A DNA stretch of 33,227 bases from a bacterium 1XD42-1 (GCA_003612625.1 RAZJ01000031.1:1-33227), one strand, 5' to 3'. Shown: positions 25,022 through 32,858, counted from the stretch's first letter. Notes: a model not told the origin generated them from the sequence alone. Numbers and translations are program-made.

Positions 25022-25030
25022 AGTAAAAAA

Positions 25031-25082
25031 TAAAGCAGGCAGGAGCCAGGTAAATCATTACCCGTCTTCTGCCTGCTTTATG
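25031..25082. terminator. Bidirectional terminator between rex and the toxin gene
   Basis: TAAAGCAGGCAG (25031-25042) pairs with CTGCCTGCTTTA (25069-25080), with an inner GGTAA/TTACC stem. On the - strand a TTTATTTTTT tract follows, so it can stop both converging transcripts. Confidence 0.8.
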
Positions 25083-25102
25083 GTATAATGGGATTTTGAA
25101 TA

Positions 25103-25300
25103 TTAAGGGAAACGGTAATCAATTCCGCTTTGTTTCATAATTGCATTAGCGGTATAACGGGACTTAATTTTGCTGTCTACCGTAATATGCCTTTTCGTAA
25201 TAGGGCTATACCAAATATCATGATCCCCTTTCCCATGTCTAACAAAAGTACATTGATTCAATGACAAAATATCCCGGACTTCTTTTTCATATGTTGCCAT
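25103..25300 (-). CDS. HicA-family mRNA interferase toxin
   Basis: This 65-residue protein has the HicA/YcfA double-stranded RNA-binding-like fold. The catalytic His27 lies in HGKGDHDIWYSP, followed by the RHITV strand and the C-terminal SGIDY motif. HicA toxins cleave mRNA and are blocked by a partner antitoxin. It starts within the stop codon of the upstream antitoxin (TAATG, 1-nt overlap), giving antitoxin-first order. It is the last gene of the leftward unit, before a bidirectional terminator. Confidence 0.88.
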   Translation of the reverse strand: MATYEKEVRDILSLNQCTFVRHGKGDHDIWYSPITKRHITVDSKIKSRYTANAIMKQSGIDYRFP

Positions 25301-25518
25301 TATATTGCCACCCGTTCATGCCGTTCCGAGATAAAGTTTAATTGTAACGGGGTGTTTTGTATGCCATTGAATTGCAGTAATTCTGGCACAGCAAACCGCA
25401 ATCTTTCGATTAAAGCATCAAAAGAACCTGATTCCAATACTAAACCCGGTATATCCTCGCTTTCCGCTATCCAAACACAAGCATCCGCGTCCCATGTTAA
25501 TTTAATAACCAATTCCAT
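25300..25518 (-). CDS. DUF1902-type antitoxin paired with HicA
   Basis: The 72-residue protein shows the DUF1902 pattern: LTWDADACVWIAESEDIPGLVLES and a helix ending in VPELLQFN. It is a HicB-like partial fold that pairs with HicA toxins in many Firmicutes and cyanobacteria. It lacks the C-terminal ribbon-helix-helix or HTH DNA-binding part of full HicB, so it may neutralise the toxin without acting as a repressor. AAAGGAG lies 12 nt before the ATG. Only 25 nt separate it from the DUF3842 gene, so the pair may be cotranscribed with it. Confidence 0.82.
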   Translation of the reverse strand: MELVIKLTWDADACVWIAESEDIPGLVLESGSFDALIERLRFAVPELLQFNGIQNTPLQLNFISERHERVAI

Positions 25519-25543
25519 ATTAGTGGAATACTCCTTTCATTCC

Positions 25544-25969
25544 TCATTTCAGTTCAAGGAGAGCTTGTTCTACTGCCCGGCGTAAATATTGTTCCAGCCG
25601 GTAATCTTCTGTACCTGCTATATGGATGCCGCAGGTTGAAGAGGGTATCAAAATTTTAGGGGCTTCGGCGCTGGAAACTGCAACCGCTATTTTCGGGGAA
25701 ACCTCTCCCAAAATGCCATTGGCTAAAATAATACCGATAGGCCCTAAAATCAGATCCGCACGGGCAGCCTGGTAAATAATTGCGTTTTCCCCCGTAGCCC
25801 CTTGGGAAGCCCCGGCTTTTATCATGGCATTGGTTGCCAGCACATTGGTGCCTGCTCCAAATAAAGTACAATCTTCCGGTAATTCATGGGACAGCATCCG
25901 TACAAGCTGTGCCCCGATTCCACCGCCTTGCCCATCCAATACTAAAATATGTTTTGTTTTTGGTTTCAT
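25544..25969 (-). CDS. DUF3842 family protein
   Basis: The 141-residue cytoplasmic protein begins HILVLDGQGGGIGAQLV, a glycine-rich Rossmann-like nucleotide loop (residues 7-23). Conserved NAMIKAGASQGATGENAI and CGIHIAGTEDYRLEQYL segments follow. This matches the DUF3842 family of Clostridia, whose function is unknown. Nucleotide or cofactor binding is inferred from the loop. GGGTGA lies 7 nt before the ATG. It follows the ABC importer operon by 68 nt, with its own candidate promoter, and precedes the toxin-antitoxin pair by 25 nt. Confidence 0.8.
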   Translation of the reverse strand: MKPKTKHILVLDGQGGGIGAQLVRMLSHELPEDCTLFGAGTNVLATNAMIKAGASQGATGENAIIYQAARADLILGPIGIILANGILGEVSPKIAVAVSSAEAPKILIPSSTCGIHIAGTEDYRLEQYLRRAVEQALLELK

Positions 25970-26003
25970 CCATATTTCACCCTTTACATCTGCTATATCC
26001 TTC

Positions 26004-26032
26004 AGTATATCTGTTTTTCATGGCTTTGTACA
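26004..26032 (-). promoter_or_regulatory. Candidate promoter for the DUF3842-antitoxin-toxin genes
   Basis: On the - strand TGTACA and TATACT are 17 bp apart (plus-strand positions 26027-26032 and 26004-26009). The -10 box is good and the -35 box weak (4 of 6). Confidence 0.4.
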
Positions 26033-26037
26033 GGGTT

Positions 26038-26796
26038 TTATAATGTGGATTCAATAAACTGTTTGGTATAAGCTTCTTTGGGATGAAAAATAATTTCATC
26101 GGGTGTTCCTTCTTCTATCAGCTTCCCCTGCTGTAATACCAATATCCGGTGGGAAAACTGCTGCACCAAGGCAAGGTCATGGCTGATAAACAAATATGCC
26201 ATATTCGTCTGCTTTTGAATGGAATGTAAAAGTTCCATAATCTGCGCCTGTACGGTCACATCTAATGCGGAAGTAATTTCATCACAAATCAATAATTCCG
26301 GTTCGATTGCTAAAGCACGGGCAATAGCTGCCCGCTGGCATTGTCCGCCGCTGGCTTCATGGGGATAATATTTTGCAAAAGAACCATCTAACCCGCATTG
26401 TGTTAAAAGCTGGATAACACGTTCCTGTGTTTGTATCGGGCCCATGCCGCTGTTGCGTAAGCTTTCCCCAATTCCATCCCCTAATGTCCGCCTGGGATCA
26501 AAAGAACCTGCCGGCGTTTGAAATACCATCTGCATTTTCTGATAGATCGGTTTTAACTGCATGCCTTTCATGTGCGTAATATCCCGGCCATTTAAGAATA
26601 TGCTTCCTTTTGAGGGGGCCAATAACCGGGTTACCATTTTTGCAATGGTGCTTTTTCCGCTGCCGGATTCCCCAATTAAGGCAACCCATTCACCAGGAAA
26701 TATTTGAAAAGAGATATCGCTGACAGCAGTAATATCAGGCTGTCCTTTATAGGAAAATATTTTTGTCAGATTTTGTACTTCCAGGACTGGCTTCAT
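26038..26796 (-). CDS. ABC transporter ATPase, OppF/NikE-like
   Basis: The 252-residue ATPase has Walker A GESGSGKST (about 37-45), Q loop MVFQTP, signature ASGGQCQRAAIA, Walker B LLICDEITSALD and the H loop ISHDLA. It is the second ATPase of the dipeptide/nickel-family importer. GGAGGA lies 7 nt before the ATG. Its start overlaps the end of the first ATPase gene by 50 nt in another frame, an unusually long overlap. The C-terminal Cys/His-rich OppF extension seen in peptide importers is absent. It is the last importer gene; DUF3842 follows after 68 nt. Confidence 0.9.
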   Translation of the reverse strand: MKPVLEVQNLTKIFSYKGQPDITAVSDISFQIFPGEWVALIGESGSGKSTIAKMVTRLLAPSKGSIFLNGRDITHMKGMQLKPIYQKMQMVFQTPAGSFDPRRTLGDGIGESLRNSGMGPIQTQERVIQLLTQCGLDGSFAKYYPHEASGGQCQRAAIARALAIEPELLICDEITSALDVTVQAQIMELLHSIQKQTNMAYLFISHDLALVQQFSHRILVLQQGKLIEEGTPDEIIFHPKEAYTKQFIESTL

Positions 26797-27580
26797 CTGA
26801 TTTCCTCCGTAAATGGGGTACAGATGCCATCAGTAATTTTGTATAACTGCTGGCAGGATGTTCTAATACTTCACTGGTATCACCGGATTCCACAATATGC
26901 CCATCTTTTAACACCAATATACGGTCTGCCATGGCCCGGACTACCCCGATATGATGGGTGACTAAAATAATAGAAGTGTGGTAGAGTTTCCGCATCAAAA
27001 GCATTTCATCTATCACTTGCCGTTGGATAAAAGCGTCCAGTGCACTGGTTGGTTCATCTGCCAGCAGGATAGACGGATGATGCAGCATTGCAATGCAAAT
27101 CCCTGCCCGCTGTACCATACCGCCGGATAATTCAAAGGGGTAGCGGCTTAATAGTTGGCGGGGATTGGGCAGCCCCAGTTTTTCCATTTGTCCAACGCCC
27201 CGTTCCATAGCTTCTGTTTTCGTATAGGAACCATGGGCCGCCATACATTCGTAAATCTGTGCGCCAATTGTCCGTACAGGACAGAAAGCACTGCCAGAAT
27301 CCTGGAAAACCATGCCTAATTCCTTCCCGCAAAGCTTGCGGAGTTCTTTCGGCGGAAGATTCGGCAGGTTTTTATTTTTATACCAGATACTGCCTTTCGT
27401 TACGGCGCCGCCAGGCCCTAACAATCCCAGAATCCCTTTTAAAAGGGTACTTTTCCCGCTGCCGGATTCCCCAACAATGCCTAAAATTTCATCAGGCAGA
27501 AGGTGAAAGCTGATGTCCTGCACAATGGGCCTGCCGTGATAAGAGATTTCTACCTGATCGCATCTCAGCAACGGTTCCAT
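26747..27580 (-). CDS. ABC transporter ATPase, OppD/NikD-like
   Basis: The 277-residue ATPase has Walker A GESGSGKST, Q loop MVFQDSGSAF, signature LSGGMVQRAGIC, Walker B ILLADEPTSALD and the H loop VTHHIG. It powers import together with the OppF-like subunit. I set the start at 27580 (MEPLLRC) because GGAGGAGG lies 5 nt upstream; an ATG 15 nt earlier overlaps that ribosome site. The C-terminal end beyond the SVPHLRRK segment runs 50 nt into the next gene. It starts 20 nt after the binding-protein gene. Confidence 0.9.
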   Translation of the reverse strand: MEPLLRCDQVEISYHGRPIVQDISFHLLPDEILGIVGESGSGKSTLLKGILGLLGPGGAVTKGSIWYKNKNLPNLPPKELRKLCGKELGMVFQDSGSAFCPVRTIGAQIYECMAAHGSYTKTEAMERGVGQMEKLGLPNPRQLLSRYPFELSGGMVQRAGICIAMLHHPSILLADEPTSALDAFIQRQVIDEMLLMRKLYHTSIILVTHHIGVVRAMADRILVLKDGHIVESGDTSEVLEHPASSYTKLLMASVPHLRRKSDEASPGSTKSDKNIFL

Positions 27581-27600
27581 AACAGCCTCCTCCATTTGAT

Positions 27601-29154
27601 TCAGCCAACATCCAGATCCACTGTAATCTCATAATAGTCGCAGGGGTGGGCTGTCATTCCAGAGATGTTAGCTTTCGATACAATGCTCATTTGCAAATGG
27701 GATACAAAAAAATAAGCATAATCGTCTAAAATAACCTGCTGCATTTCAACAGCCAGTTTTCCCCGTTCTTCCGGATCAAAGGTATTATGGAGCTGTGCCG
27801 CCAGCGCTTCCAGTTCGTCATTATGGTAATTGCCCCGGTTTTTTGCGGAGGAATCCAGACAGCAGGTTGTGAAGAAATATTCCGGATCCCCGGTAGGTGC
27901 CGTTACCAAAGCGGAAACATATACGTCATAAGCTCCGCTGTTTAAAATATCTAAATGATTGGCTGTACAGTTGACCTCCACGTCAATGCCGATCTCTTTT
28001 AATGCAGCTTGTGCCGATTCCGCCAGCAAAGGCAGTTCCTGCCGCCCGGGATAAGTCAGCCAGCGGATGGTTAGCTTTTGTCCATTTTTGTCTGCATAAC
28101 CGTCCCCGTCTGTATCAGTCCAGCCTGCACTGGCCAGGATTTCCTTTGCGCCCTGGGGATCATAGCCAGGGGCAGTCGGCTCCATGCCAAAGGGAAAACT
28201 GCCTGGATAAACACATACAGCAGGTACGCCGTTATTTTCCAAAAGGGCAGAAACAAATCCTTCTTTATCAAGCCCCATACAAATTGCCTGCCGTACAGCT
28301 TTTTCCTGGATAATGGCGGAATCATAATTCATTTGTCCAAAAAAAGTACGGCTTGTGGCACAGGAAGAAATATGATAATCCCCATTGTCCCGAAATAAGG
28401 CATAGCTTGCATAAGGCAGGCCATAAGTGGCGTCAATTTCACCGGATTGAAGGCCCATTGTCAAAGTATCTCCATCGGTAATGGATTTTACAATAATATG
28501 ATCTACTTTTGGCATACCGCCCCAATATGCTTCATTCTTCACCAAAGAAATTTCTGTATCAGAAACAGCAGTGGCTTTGTAAGGCCCTGTGCCTGCTACA
28601 TTGCTGTCCTCCTGGATTCCGTATTCCATATCAATAATTGCGCCATAAGGGTCACAAAGATAATGGATCAGTGCCGGAGTAGGTTCCGAAGTAGTGATTA
28701 TAATGGTTTGGCCCTCTGCCTCAACAGATGCTATTTTTAAATCACCTGGCGCCCGGTCGTGAACGGATAAAAGATGATCCAAGCATTCTTTTACAGCAGT
28801 GCCGTCCATTTTACGTCCGGACGTAAATGTTACATCATCCCGCAAAGTAATTTTTATGTGAAGGTCATCTAAAAATTCATAATCTGTTGCCAGCCAAGGC
28901 TCTGGCTGCATGGCATCAGAAAACTTGAATAAAGTTTCTCCTACCCCGTAACGTACCGCACTCCAGCCGGAATAATTGCTGTGGGGATTTAAGCCTTCAT
29001 CCCCCATTTCTACACCATATCCTGTTGTCCCATAAACAAAAGTTTTTTCTGACTGGCTGCTTCCCGGATTTGGCGTGGCAGGCTGCCCTCCGCATCCGGC
29101 AAGCAGTACACATACCATACATCTGGACAGAAGCTTTTTGAAAATTTGTTTCAT
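27601..29154 (-). CDS. Substrate-binding lipoprotein, SBP family 5 (peptide/nickel type)
   Basis: The 517-residue protein has a lipoprotein signal peptide (KQIFKKLL, hydrophobic core, lipobox LLAGC with Cys21). A family 5 solute-binding fold follows, with the usual LNPHSNYSGWSAVRYGVGETL start, a central ITLRDDVTFTSGRKMDGTAVKECLDHLL segment and VRQAICMGLDKEGFV. Family members bind di/oligopeptides, nickel complexes, opines or metallophores. NikA-like resemblance at the N-terminus (LNPH) is suggestive but not decisive. It sits between the permease and ATPase genes, 17 nt and 20 nt from its neighbours. Confidence 0.88.
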   Translation of the reverse strand: MKQIFKKLLSRCMVCVLLAGCGGQPATPNPGSSQSEKTFVYGTTGYGVEMGDEGLNPHSNYSGWSAVRYGVGETLFKFSDAMQPEPWLATDYEFLDDLHIKITLRDDVTFTSGRKMDGTAVKECLDHLLSVHDRAPGDLKIASVEAEGQTIIITTSEPTPALIHYLCDPYGAIIDMEYGIQEDSNVAGTGPYKATAVSDTEISLVKNEAYWGGMPKVDHIIVKSITDGDTLTMGLQSGEIDATYGLPYASYALFRDNGDYHISSCATSRTFFGQMNYDSAIIQEKAVRQAICMGLDKEGFVSALLENNGVPAVCVYPGSFPFGMEPTAPGYDPQGAKEILASAGWTDTDGDGYADKNGQKLTIRWLTYPGRQELPLLAESAQAALKEIGIDVEVNCTANHLDILNSGAYDVYVSALVTAPTGDPEYFFTTCCLDSSAKNRGNYHNDELEALAAQLHNTFDPEERGKLAVEMQQVILDDYAYFFVSHLQMSIVSKANISGMTAHPCDYYEITVDLDVG

Positions 29155-29171
29155 AAAAAATCCTTTTCTTT

Positions 29172-30005
29172 TTATATCTGGCCCCTTTGCCGGGGATCTA
29201 AATAGTCCCGGAGGGTATCCCCTAACAAGTTAAAAATTACAACAGAAATAAAGATAGCCCCGCCAGGGCCAAGGATAATCCAAGGGGCTGTTTGAAGCAT
29301 ACTGCGTCCATTGCTCATCATACTGCCCCATTCTGCCATAGGCACTTTTGCGCCAAGGTCAAGATAACTTAACCCGGCTAATTCCATCAGCATTGTTCCA
29401 ATATCCAATGTGGCGGTTACAAAAACAGGTCCTAAAATATTGGGCAGAATATGCCGGAAAATCAACTGCCAGTGGTTACATCCGGCAAGCCGGGCCGCTG
29501 CTAAGTAAGGCAGATCCCGCTGGGCTAAGGTTTGTCCCCGGGCAAGCCGGGCATATTTAGGCCAGCTGATAGCAGCCAGTGCAATAACTGCATTATGGAG
29601 GCCGCCTCCTAATACACCTGCTACCGCCATTGCAAAAACCAGTCCTGGGAATGCTAAAAATAAATCGGAAATCCGCATAGCAATAGAATCAAAACGGCCG
29701 CCCTGCCAGCCGCATAAAATACCAAAACAAGTCCCAAAAACAGAAACTATTCCAATCAGCAGCAGGACAGAAAAAATACTGGAACGGCTGCCAATGATAA
29801 TCCTGGAAAGCAAATCCCGTCCCAACATATCTGTCCCTAATAAATGGCTGGCAGAAGGAGGCTGTTTTGCAAGATTCAAATTTTGTTCGTAAGGGTCATA
29901 AGGACATAAATAATCTGCAAATATGGCAATCAATAATAACCCGAAAGCAAGAATAAGCAGTACAAATAATTTCTTTTTTGTATGGTTCCTGTGGATAACA
30001 TTCAT
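29172..30005 (-). CDS. ABC transporter permease, OppC/NikC-like
   Basis: The 277-residue membrane protein has an N-terminal helix (LFVLLILAFGLLLIAIFADYL), the OppC-type LLGTDMLGRDLLSRIIIGSR motif and about five further helices. The EAA coupling loop is LAAARLAGCNHWQLIFRHILPNILGP. It pairs with the OppB-like permease to form the channel. The start at 30005 is preferred because GGAGGGGG precedes it and it overlaps the upstream permease stop by ATGA. The frame is open further upstream but encodes nothing family-like there. The C-terminus LGDTLRDYLDPRQRGQI is typical. Confidence 0.9.
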   Translation of the reverse strand: MNVIHRNHTKKKLFVLLILAFGLLLIAIFADYLCPYDPYEQNLNLAKQPPSASHLLGTDMLGRDLLSRIIIGSRSSIFSVLLLIGIVSVFGTCFGILCGWQGGRFDSIAMRISDLFLAFPGLVFAMAVAGVLGGGLHNAVIALAAISWPKYARLARGQTLAQRDLPYLAAARLAGCNHWQLIFRHILPNILGPVFVTATLDIGTMLMELAGLSYLDLGAKVPMAEWGSMMSNGRSMLQTAPWIILGPGGAIFISVVIFNLLGDTLRDYLDPRQRGQI

Positions 30006-30946
30006 AATCCCCCTCCTTCTAACCGGACCCGGGGATCTAAATAACGGTAAATGCAATCTGTAATGAAATTTACAAATACATAAATCATTGCCATCCATAT
30101 GACATAAGCCTGTATCACAGGATAATCCCGCATAACAATAGAATCTACCGCTAATTTTCCTACGCCATCCCACATGAAAATATTTTCTACAATGGCGGTT
30201 CCCCCTAAAAGGCTTCCTATGGACAATGCTAATAGCGTAATAATGGAAAGTATGGAGGCCCGTAATACATTCCGCCATAAAATAACGCTTTCTTTTACGC
30301 CTCTTGCCCTTGCGCCCTGGACATAATCTTTTCCCAATTCTTCTAATACAACGGTACGGACTTGCCGGGTATATTTGGAAGCCATGGAAATAGACAGGGT
30401 TACGGTAGGCAGGATAATACTGCAAAAATCAGTATTGGATGAAATAACAGGCAATAATTTCATTCGGATTGCAAAAACATACATCAATAATAATGCCACA
30501 AAAAAGTTAGGCAGCGCATTTCCAATAAAGCTAAAAAAACGTACCAGATAATCTATGGTTTTATTTTGATGAACTGCGGAAAGAATCCCCAATGGAATCG
30601 CAATAACGATTGTTGTTATAACAGAGCTGCAAGTTAATAATACAGTAGCGGGAAGCTTGGAAACAAATGTATGAAAAACATCTTTCCCGGAAATAAAACT
30701 GGTTCCCATATCCCCTTGCAGCAAATTGCGCAGCCATACAAAATATTGTGTTAAAAAAGGCTGATCCAATCCTAATTTTGCTTTGGCTTCCTCTATGATT
30801 TCCGGGGAAACAGCAATCCCTATATTTTCATAAAGCTGTGTAATGGCATCACTGCCAGCTAACCGCATCATCCCATAGGATAAAAAAGTAATGCCTAATA
30901 AAATGGGGATCAGTTGGATCAAACGTTTTACAGCATATTTTTTCAT
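30002..30946 (-). CDS. ABC transporter permease, OppB/NikB-like
   Basis: The 314-residue permease starts MKKYAVKRLIQLIPILLGITFLSYG, the classic OppB first helix. It has the large extracytoplasmic loop (LGLDQPFLTQYFVWLRNLLQGDMGTSFISG) and the EAA-type loop YVQGARARGVKESVILWRNVLRAS. The start at 30946 overlaps the stop of the upstream methyltransferase by ATGA. A longer upstream in-frame extension lies inside the methyltransferase and is not family-like. The ATGA links to both neighbours show tight translational coupling across methyltransferase, permease B and permease C. Confidence 0.9.
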   Translation of the reverse strand: MKKYAVKRLIQLIPILLGITFLSYGMMRLAGSDAITQLYENIGIAVSPEIIEEAKAKLGLDQPFLTQYFVWLRNLLQGDMGTSFISGKDVFHTFVSKLPATVLLTCSSVITTIVIAIPLGILSAVHQNKTIDYLVRFFSFIGNALPNFFVALLLMYVFAIRMKLLPVISSNTDFCSIILPTVTLSISMASKYTRQVRTVVLEELGKDYVQGARARGVKESVILWRNVLRASILSIITLLALSIGSLLGGTAIVENIFMWDGVGKLAVDSIVMRDYPVIQAYVIWMAMIYVFVNFITDCIYRYLDPRVRLEGGGL

Positions 30947-31728
30947 AAGGAAATGTCCTTTACAGCGGAAACCAAAAACATTGGTGTTGCATAAAAATTG
31001 ATTTTTTCTTCCCTGGACCATACCCTTTGCCATACCTGGGAATCCGACTGGATCTGCCCCATTCCCAGTTCCGTTAATAAACGAATATCCCAATCAGGCC
31101 GTTTCATCCGGCTTAAAGGTGCTTTTTGCGCAATTCCTTCCATTACATCAATTTCGGTACATAAATATTCATCTTTGATTTGTGCTTCTGCTGTATTGCG
31201 GCGGTCCTGCTCATAAGCAGCCCTTTCAGCCGGATCAAATAAATAGGCATACCAGTTGGCATCAAAATTTAACAGCAATCCATTGGGAGCTAATACCCTG
31301 GCCCATTCCCTGTAAGCCTGCTCCGGATGGGGAAGGTTCCATGTAAGATTGCGGGAAAGAACTACATCAAAACGACCGTCCGGAAATGTTAATGCTTCCG
31401 CGTCCATTTCTAAAAAAGTAATTTTTTCAGCCAATATTCCAGCATTTGCTTTGGCCTGGAGCAGCATAGCCGGGGTATAGTCAACAGCCGTTACGGAATA
31501 TCCGGCTTCTGCAAGGATAATTGCAAAAAATCCCGGCCCGGTTCCAACTTCTAATATATGGGTTTCTTCCGGGGGCTTCTTTTGAAAATGTCTTTTGATT
31601 TGGCATACCAGCTCATTCTGCCAGATCTGGCGCTGGTCTGTATTTAATTCTAACTGATTTACCTGGGAATATCCTGCGGCACGGTTATCCCAATATGCTT
31701 TATTTTCTTGCTGATATGGTCCATCCAT
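30943..31728 (-). CDS. Class I SAM-dependent methyltransferase (paralogue 1 of importer operon)
   Basis: The 261-residue protein has the Methyltransf_11/25-type fold. Motif I is ILEVGTGPGFFAIILAE (about 58-74), the acidic motif II region is VTAVDYTPAMLLQA, then MDAEALTFPDGRFDVVLSRNLTWNLPHP. The SRNLTWNLPH segment is shared with its upstream paralogue and is an unusual, specific post-II motif. The C-terminal half (DWDIRLLTELGMGQIQSDSQVW) is likely the substrate cap. It is coupled by ATGA to the permease gene, so its product or substrate is probably tied to the transported ligand. The substrate is unknown. Confidence 0.85.
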   Translation of the reverse strand: MDGPYQQENKAYWDNRAAGYSQVNQLELNTDQRQIWQNELVCQIKRHFQKKPPEETHILEVGTGPGFFAIILAEAGYSVTAVDYTPAMLLQAKANAGILAEKITFLEMDAEALTFPDGRFDVVLSRNLTWNLPHPEQAYREWARVLAPNGLLLNFDANWYAYLFDPAERAAYEQDRRNTAEAQIKDEYLCTEIDVMEGIAQKAPLSRMKRPDWDIRLLTELGMGQIQSDSQVWQRVWSREEKINFYATPMFLVSAVKDISL

Positions 31729-31760
31729 ATAATGCGTCCCTTCTCAATTTTTTAAACGCC

Positions 31761-32555
31761 TTAAGGCTGATAAACAGGAGTTGGTATGGCCCACGTTGCA
31801 GAGGGAAAATAAATTCCAGCAGCTACCTGAGGTAAGGCTGGTTTATAGGATTGAATGGTAAACATAGGCGTGGGATTATAAAATTCATCAATTTGCGGAT
31901 AAATCCGCTGGCTTAGTGCAGAATCTACGGAAATTTTTTCAAAGCCTGCCTGACGCAGCAATACCATATCCCATGCGGGCCGTAAGCCCTGGCCTGCGGC
32001 TAAGGCTGCTTTGAAATGTTCATAATCCCGCTGGAGCTTTTTTCCAATGGATTTATGGGCATGATTGGAAACCAGTTCTTCCATAGGCCGTTCATGGCAA
32101 TAATCCCCATCAAAATTGACCAGCATCCCGCCAGGCTTTAAAATCCGGTGCCATGCCATATAAGTTTCTCCTAAATGGGGAAGGTTCCAGGTCAAATTCC
32201 GGCTGACAATCACATCAAAGCTTTCTGCTAGGAATCCTGGATTTTCCGCGTCCATTGCAAAAAAATTCACTTGGACTCCGGCTTTTTTGGCCGCCCTTTC
32301 TGCATGACTGCACATAGATTCTGTCATATCAATTCCGGTTACCTGGTGTCCCATAGACGCTAGAATAATAGCAAGGAAACCACTTCCTGTTCCTGCGTCC
32401 AAAATCCGCAGGCCGGTTTTTGGTGGAAGAATGGACAATAATTCCTGTTCCCAGCGCTTACGCATCGGGCTTTGTAATTCCCGTTCCCGTAACGCAGAAA
32501 AAGCATCTGTACGGCTGCTCCAATAAGCAGCAATTTCTTCTTTAATCTGTTCCAT
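31761..32555 (-). CDS. Class I SAM-dependent methyltransferase (paralogue 2, first gene of importer operon)
   Basis: The 264-residue protein has SAM motif I ILDAGTGSGFLAIILAS (about 50-66), VTGIDMTESM, and FFAMDAENPGFLAESFDVIVSRNLTWNLPH. It shares fold, length and the SRNLTWNLPH motif with the next gene, so the two probably arose by tandem duplication and then diverged. It ends with an extra Pro/Ala-rich stretch of about 25 residues that paralogue 1 lacks. GGAGGGG precedes the ATG. It is the first gene after the leader and terminator hairpin at 32581-32626. The substrate is unknown. Confidence 0.85.
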   Translation of the reverse strand: MEQIKEEIAAYWSSRTDAFSALRERELQSPMRKRWEQELLSILPPKTGLRILDAGTGSGFLAIILASMGHQVTGIDMTESMCSHAERAAKKAGVQVNFFAMDAENPGFLAESFDVIVSRNLTWNLPHLGETYMAWHRILKPGGMLVNFDGDYCHERPMEELVSNHAHKSIGKKLQRDYEHFKAALAAGQGLRPAWDMVLLRQAGFEKISVDSALSQRIYPQIDEFYNPTPMFTIQSYKPALPQVAAGIYFPSATWAIPTPVYQP

Positions 32556-32580
32556 AGCCCCTCCGTCGAATAGGATTTAC

Positions 32581-32626
32581 AAAAAAAGGCAATTTTCATT
32601 GTTATCTAAACAATGAAAATTGCCTT
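32581..32626 (-). terminator. Leader terminator (attenuator) of the methyltransferase-importer operon
   Basis: AAGGCAATTTTCATTG (32586-32601) and its perfect 16-nt complement (32611-32626) enclose a 9-nt loop. Read on the - strand the stem is followed by a run of T, so it is an intrinsic terminator. It lies about 26 nt before the first gene, downstream of the operon promoter. Confidence 0.8.
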
Positions 32627-32674
32627 CCTGACAATGCTAAAATTTCAAAAATAAAAAATCGTAATCAATGTTGC

Positions 32675-32711
32675 GTTCCCTTCTTGAGAACCTATGCTGC
32701 TTCGTACAGCA
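32675..32711 (-). ncRNA. Structured 5' leader of the importer operon (candidate regulator RNA)
   Basis: On the - strand, TGCTG/CAGCA closes a 7-nt loop (plus-strand positions 32695-32711). GTTCTC/GGGAAC closes AAGAA (32675-32691), then GCAAC follows. These stems lie between the transcription start (about 32718) and the terminator. No known riboswitch consensus was recognised. Confidence 0.45.
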
Positions 32712-32724
32712 CTTTCTATTTCGT

Positions 32725-32753
32725 ATATTATCAAATTTACTATATAAAGTCAA
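32725..32753 (-). promoter_or_regulatory. Promoter of the methyltransferase-importer operon
   Basis: On the - strand TTGACT (32753-32748) and TAATAT (32730-32725) are 17 bp apart. The expected start is near 32718, about 160 nt before the first ATG. Confidence 0.7.
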
Positions 32754-32858
32754 GAATAAATTTCCTTTCATTTTGACAGGCAGTCTTCCGGAAAGCCCCC
32801 TATGGTATTGGCTCAAAACGCAGCTGCTTAAAAGCATAATAATCCATATTTATATTTT

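Noticed and set aside
29172-30425. Longer OppC-like permease starting at 30425
   Set aside because: The extra 140 residues lie antiparallel in frame inside the OppB gene and lack permease features; the ATG at 30005 has a strong ribosome site and ATGA overlap.
32640-32720. Importer leader as a glutamine riboswitch (glnA / Downstream-peptide RNA)
   Set aside because: AAGAAGGGAACGCAAC resembles the GAAGGAACGC end of that class, but the required upstream CGUUCA and GGAAGUAGG segments are absent.
25970-32753. Firm assignment of the importer as a nickel transporter (nikABCDE)
   Set aside because: The family is shared by peptide, nickel, opine and metallophore importers, and the binding protein alone does not decide. 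No NikR-type operator was seen.
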